Source: Eutypella sp. D-1
Taxonomy: Eukaryota; Ascomycota; Sordariomycetes; Xylariales; Diatrypaceae
Direction: 5' to 3'
Assembly: GCA_023313575.1 (NCBI GenBank)
Contig: JAJTTP010000004.1
Coordinates: 1,426,001-1,490,000 of the forward strand
Length of the DNA stretch: 64,000 nt
Shown in pieces: positions 59,453-64,000 of this stretch (its first letter is position 1; every line of letters starts with the position of its first letter). The notes under the pieces are model-generated. The model worked only from the letters and a program-made list of their open reading frames with translations. It was not told the origin of the DNA and did no database searches. A program made the position numbers and the translations under genes.

Positions 59453-60072
59453 GATATATTTATCTTAAATTAATTAAGATCCGGAATAACTTTAAAATTT
59501 ACTAACGTTTTAATAAACCCTATAGGATATGCATTTTTTACCCGACGCTTTTTTTTATTTAATTTTTTTAACTTTTTTAAATTATCGATATTATAAAATA
59601 CCGTTTTTATTATTTTTTTATACCATATTTTTTTCTATTTTTAAATACGTTAAATACGTGTTTTTATATGTTTTTTAACCTTTATAACTTTTTTAAATTC
59701 CGCTTTTAATTTACGATATTAAGAAAATATTTTAAAAAGCTGCTCGGTAATAAAGTTAAAAACGTCGTACCGAGGTTAATTTTTTTAAATATAAAAAAAG
59801 TAATAAAAAAAGTCCGATTCCGAAACTTTATATTTAAGATAATAACGTTTATAATAAGAATAAAAAGCTATATCGGAAAAATTAACGGATAATATAACAG
59901 CTAAAAAAGAATCGCGTTATATTATTTTTATAAAAGGTTTAATATATTTAAATATACGATTAAATATAATAAAAAAAGGAAATAAGGAAAAAAGAAAAAG
60001 GAAAAACTTATTAAAAGATGTAAAAAAAACGGAATAAGTTTTAAAAATAAAATTTTAAAAAAAGAAAGATCG

Positions 60073-60503
60073 TGTTATAACCGGTCGGGCCATTAGGCTT
60101 AATAAGGTTAACACAGTAAGAAAAAATCCCTAACTTAAGTTTTAAAAAAAAAGATAACCATATTAAAATAAGTTATATATGCTATATAATTAAGAAAAAT
60201 CGGTTAAATCGGTAATAATCTTAATAACGTTAAATCGTTATATTCGGATACGATTTTAACGATTTAATAATAGCCATATATTTTAATATTAAAAATAAAA
60301 GATATAAATAATATATAACTACGTTTATTACCTTTTTTTTAAATAGTTTTTAAGCTTATTAGTTTATAATATAACTTAATTATTTAAAGCACTTTTTTTT
60401 TTATTATCACCAGACGTGATTACTTATTACTTAAAACCCTAGCATTCCTATTAACATAGACCCCTCGACTGGACTAATAGTTAGGAATAGACCAGCCGTT
60501 ACA
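60073..60503 (+). repeat. 3' LTR of the gypsy element
   Basis: TGTTATAACCGG...GCCGTTACA, preceded by the polypurine tract. Better preserved than the 5' LTR over its last 100 bp. Confidence 0.88.
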
Positions 60504-60559
60504 GGGGGGGTATATTTACGTATTATTTTAAATAAATTAAAAGGTTTTAACCCGGCGTT

Positions 60560-61590
60560 ATATTAAGCGCCGGCTATATTTAAAGGTATTATTTTTTTAA
60601 CGTTTTAATAATATAAAAAAAATTAAACGTTATTAACGTAACAGGTATTAAAAAAGGTTCGGTAATTAATAATTTTTATATATATTTTTAATAAAGTATA
60701 AAAGATTTTAATATTAAATGGTTATAATTTATAAATAATGTAAAAAAGTAAGTAAAAAAAATAATATTATTATCGGTATAATATTTAATAAATTTAAATA
60801 ATACGTAAGTTAAATAATTATTAAAAATAAAAAGCCGGTATTTATTACGTTTTTAAAGCTTTATATATTAATTAAAGTATTATAATTATAATAAAGTTAT
60901 ATCGGTATTAATTTAATTATTAAAGTTTATTTAAATAACGGTTTTAAAATCGATAATAAAATAAATTTAATTATATTAATTTTTTTACTTTAAAAAATAA
61001 TAAACGGCGGGAGGTTATAATTATTAATTTTAATATATTTAATAATAAATATTTATTCGCGATTATTAAATTAAGTAATAAACGTAATTATATTTAATTT
61101 CGATATTAAAACTTTTAATTAATTTTTAACACTTTTTATTACTTTTTTTTTTATTTATATTAAAAATATTTTTAATATTTATTTTATATTTTAATAAGGT
61201 TAATTTATATAAAACGAATTAATTTATAAAAAATTTTACGTTTATATTATTTTTACGGCATTAATTTAACTTTTAAACTTTTTTAAGTTTTATTTTTAAA
61301 TAACGGGAAAAAAATTTATAATATTAATTTTTTTTTAAATTTATTATTATTTTTTTAACGTTAAATATTTTATAAGTTAAGGTTTTAAAAGTTTCGATTA
61401 TTAACGGTTAGCTTTATACGTTAAATTAAAAAGCGGTAATTATAATAGCTTTTTTTTTAATAAAATTAAACCGTTATTAACCGGTATAATTTTTAATAAC
61501 GTTTTTACTGCCGCGGTAATAAGTTTAAATAATTAATTAAAAAATATCGAAAATTACGGTAATTATATAAAAAAAAAGTATTATTTTTAA
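60560..61590 (-). pseudogene. RIP-degraded pogo/Fot-type DDE transposase fossil
   Basis: No open frame survives, but reading the minus strand through stops shows an ordered pogo-like series. It includes a helix-rich DNA-binding part (near 61,450-61,250, with YYKFF-RYLKIKLKK resembling NWxxxFLxRxPELK). Then come KNIFNIN-KK (NMDEKG-like), a segment like GNREWITVIE (NNRE-IFIIKYI) and NLPPFIIFKSK (LPPxIIFKGK). These are typical of the DDE_1 catalytic domain. Changes are mainly Gln/Arg to stop and Asp/Gly to Asn/Lys types, as RIP produces. The C-terminal part would lie across the LTR insertions in the left arm. Confidence 0.72.
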
Positions 61591-61935
61591 TTATTTTAAA
61601 AGTTAATTAAATATAAGCTTTATAAGTAAAAATGTTATAATTAAAAATAAATATAAATAATTTTATATTTATAAAAAAATAATTAAAAAAAGTTAAAATA
61701 ATTTTTAAAATAAAGTTTAATATTACGGTTATATATAAAGTTATTACAGTATTAATTAAATATAATATTATAAATTAATAATAATAATATTATTATTATT
61801 ATTAATTTTATTTAAATTAAGATCTTAAAGCTTTAAAAGTATTAATAGGTTTAAATAAAAGTAAAATAAATGGTTTAAGTGCCTTATAAAAGGGTGGGGC
61901 GGTAAGTAGCGAAAAATGGAACATTAGGCTTATTA

Positions 61936-61979
61936 GGTGGCCTAAAACCTATCGTGGCCCAGAACCGGGTCAAATACGT
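61936..61979 (-). repeat. Right terminal inverted repeat of the DNA transposon
   Basis: Inverted partner of 52111-52154; followed by TA at 61980-61981. Confidence 0.95.
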
Positions 61980-61981
61980 TA

Positions 61982-64000
61982 ACATAATGTCGCCGTATGT
62001 GTATGTAACTAGCCCCGTAGTAGCAAGAGTAGATAAGGTAGGCTGCCTGGTAGACTAGGAACGGGTCGATCGTCTAGAGCTCTAGCATCGGAATGCACCA
62101 ATGTCAATTGTTACCGTTGTCAGGTTTCCTTCCCTGGCCAGACTAATGGCTCGATATCAAGCCACACAAGACGATCCTAGGGTACTTCGTTCCAAACTCC
62201 AGCAAGCCAGAAAGAATGGAAGCATGCTGGGATGCGAATGCGACGAGAAAGTGCTGGTCAAAATTCCCGACTGCAATGTGTCACAGCAGGCACGGTGAGA
62301 CGGCCTGGTCTGGCCCCCTACATACGAACGAACGGCTCTTTGGTCACCGCGGCGGCTAGTAGCTGGTAAACTATGGCGTGACTCTGCGCGCCTTTCTAGA
62401 AGCTTTTTTTTTCCTTCCCTATTTGCCTATCTTATGAGATGTAACACAGACACACGCGTCCGACCACTGCACGAAGGGTCTCTGATCTTCTCTCACAAAG
62501 TCTATGTACATAGCATTACCATTACACACTTACATAATACTCGCCTACCTACATAGGATCTACATACGTACATAGGATGGATATCCATTCCATCCCCTCC
62601 ATAGGGAGGGGCCGGTAGCGCGCATATATGGTTAGTCATGAGTGTCACACCTGGGAGCATACAGACCGTGTGTACTCGTCAGCGTACACCCTGCTCAATC
62701 CTCAACATCTGGCATGTTCCCTTTTCCATTTTCTTACCCGGCGGCAAGTATGGAACATAGCTGCTCTTCTGGGGGCATTTCTCAGCCGGTGCAGCCGATG
62801 AGGGAATGTTTTCACTGTCTCTTGGTCCCCGTACAGGGCCGCGCCGACTGCACACCGCGACGAGAAGTTCAAACACCTGGAAGTCTCTCGTCAGGCCAGC
62901 GTTGCCACGGGGATTACTCAATCGTTGATTATTTATCGTGAGGCGAGGCTGTGGCTTTCTGGGCGGATCTCAGCAGATGTCGCGAAATGCTGAGCTGACA
63001 GCCCTAGAGCGCCCGACCCGTAAAAACAACAAGATAAGGATTCGCCACCTCGTCACCTCGTCAGCCCCATCGCAGCTGGGATGCAAGGTCTGACTGGCCC
63101 CAACAGGATCTCATCTGTTACATCCGACCACCATCTATGGCAACACGTTGTGACTTACTAGCTTCTCATAGGGGCGTGAGGATAGGTTGACGGGTATGTA
63201 GATTCTGACGCTCCTGGATAGAGATCTGACTCCACCCTGAATGGCCCGCCACCATTCTACACGGGCGCGCCAATCCTGCGCTATCCGGTTCCGGCAAAGT
63301 TCCAGAAACCTTCTAGAAACCTTCCAGAACAATTCAGCCTTCGGAGAGGCCGGGAGATCCTGGCAACAATTACCGCCTTAGGTGAGCCGGCAGGTCGGAC
63401 CACCAGCCTAATGAAGGGAACGCGACGACAACGCCAGGCATCCCTTTCAAACCTTCCATTCCTTCCATTGTTCTTCCTCAACAGCTTCCAGAACTGTTCT
63501 AAACGTGGATTTGGCCGGGCACTAGGCAAGCTGGCCAGGGTTTTATTGGGCGACTGGCACGGATGGTCCCAACACCATTCGATGACCTGTCCGGCGTCGT
63601 GCCATCGTCCACGCTGCCCACGCCACATCCATACGGGTACGTCAGGTGACCGAAGTCCTCCGTCGCCGGACCGTCAGACTCGATACACACCGATCGGCTA
63701 AATATGTTCGATGCGCATACATACTGCTGGGCAGTCAGTCGGCCAGTTTTGCTCGTCCAGGGGCCTCGACGCATGCATACGATCAGCCTCACGAGGGTTT
63801 ATAGGGTGTCATGGCGGCCACGGCCAGCCCACTATTACTGACCTAAGCCTACGATCCTCGCGGAAAAGACGATGAGCGGCTCGCAAATCCATGCACTCTC
63901 GACTGCATAGGCATGAGCGTGGCTACCTGATCTCATCGCCGGTCCACCCGAGCCACGCCTGCTATAGCCGATACCGCAACCCGGCGTGTCCATGAGCACG
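61982..64000. other. Gene-poor right flank
   Basis: Normal base composition returns immediately at the transposon end. Short frames (62101-62298, 62642-62941, 63411-63701 and minus-strand frames) have no recognisable domain. An 11-bp tandem repeat lies at 63300-63332. Nothing here is supported as a gene. Confidence 0.5.
63300..63332 (+). repeat. Three 11-bp units TTCYAGAAMMM (TTCnnGAA)
   Basis: TTCCAGAAACC, TTCTAGAAACC and TTCCAGAACAA in tandem, followed by TTC. Each contains the TTCnnGAA inverted pair of heat-shock elements, but the 11-bp period is one longer than a canonical continuous element. A related TTCCAGAACTGTTCTA lies at 63,485. Confidence 0.6.

Larger units (their letters stand above)
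53186..60503 (+). mobile_element. RIP-degraded Ty3/gypsy chromodomain LTR retrotransposon
   Basis: Full-length element on the plus strand. It has a 5' LTR 53186-53615, a polypurine tract (AAAAAAAGAAAGAT, about 60057-60070) and a 3' LTR 60073-60503. It is flanked by GGGGG at 53181-53185 and 60504-60508, each within a G7 run. Domain fossils occur in Ty3/gypsy order: Gag zinc knuckle, RT, RNase H, integrase and a chromodomain-like C-terminus. A 440-bp solo LTR is inserted at 59013-59452, so the original element was about 6.9 kb. Nearly every C in CpA context is lost; the element is dead. Confidence 0.9.
52111..61979 (-). mobile_element. RIP-inactivated Tc1/pogo (Fot-like) DNA transposon, split by nested retroelements
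   Basis: The whole AT-rich block is bounded by 44-bp terminal inverted repeats with one mismatch, beginning ACGTATTTGACCCGGTTCTG, and flanked by TA on both sides (52109-52110, 61980-61981), the target duplication of the Tc1/mariner/pogo superfamily. Removing the LTR insertions leaves about 2.1 kb, the size of a Fot-like element. The minus strand of the right arm preserves a degraded pogo-type DDE transposase (separate entry), so the element points leftward. The interior is saturated with TA and depleted of C/G as expected for RIP, whereas about the last 110 bp at each end are nearly unmutated. Confidence 0.88.

Noticed and set aside
62101..62298. 65-codon ATG frame next to the transposon end
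   Set aside because: Short, no homology recognised, no supporting context.
1..64000. CRISPR array, toxin-antitoxin or bacterial defence island
   Set aside because: Eukaryotic nuclear sequence with spliced genes; tandem repeats present have no unique spacers.

Overview
This is nuclear DNA of a filamentous ascomycete. The evidence is short phase-aware introns of about 48-82 nt with GTRNGT donors and CTNAC-like branch points, GC-rich exons, fungal-type proteins (MHYT-domain protein, RGS protein, GT34 mannosyltransferase, Gut2, Kgd1), and a ~9.9 kb A+T-saturated block with the signature of RIP (repeat-induced point mutation, C->T/G->A). A Sordariomycete is the best guess; the genus cannot be read from the sequence.

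Layout. Positions 1-46,300 are a gene-dense arm with 15 supported genes. In order: 3' part of a phenol 2-monooxygenase-type flavoprotein (+); a four-exon hypothetical (+); a 1,263-aa low-complexity fungal protein (+); a membrane RING-CH E3-like protein (+); an Mnn10/Mnn11-type mannosyltransferase (+); sphingosine-1-phosphate lyase dpl1 (+); an AT-hook-like protein (+); a cytochrome P450 (-); 2-oxoglutarate dehydrogenase E1 kgd1 (-); TFIIH subunit tfb1 (+); a proline-rich protein with a Cys4 motif (+); WD40 protein cia1 (-); an MHYT-domain sensor-like protein (+); mitochondrial glycerol-3-phosphate dehydrogenase gut2 (+); and an RGS-domain regulator of G-protein signalling (-). These are mostly housekeeping genes. 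They do not form an operon, a biosynthetic cluster or a defence island. The P450 and the flavin monooxygenase are not neighbours and show no cluster context.

Positions 46,300-52,100 and 61,980-64,000 hold no convincing gene, only microsatellites and short tandem repeats. Between them (52,109-61,981) lies a nested transposon fossil whose order of assembly can be read. The outer shell is a Tc1/pogo (Fot-like) DNA transposon with 44-bp terminal inverted repeats and a TA target duplication; its transposase fossil is on the minus strand. Into it were inserted a solo LTR (target duplication TAAAT) and a 7.3-kb chromodomain-type Ty3/gypsy retrotransposon (target duplication GGGGG). The gypsy element in turn carries a second solo LTR (target duplication GATAT). 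All coding parts are destroyed by RIP. For example, the four ligands of the Gag zinc knuckle are all tyrosines, and the RT active site has lost one Asp.

Most notable points for a second look: the three LTR types share about 230-240 bp (R-U5 side) but have three unrelated U3 segments, which suggests promoter swapping; the RGS gene has an in-frame stop inside a potential retained intron, so two C-termini are possible; and the AT-hook-like gene needs an intron or frameshift to join two clearly coding segments. I found no sequence that I can defend as a wholly new biological system.
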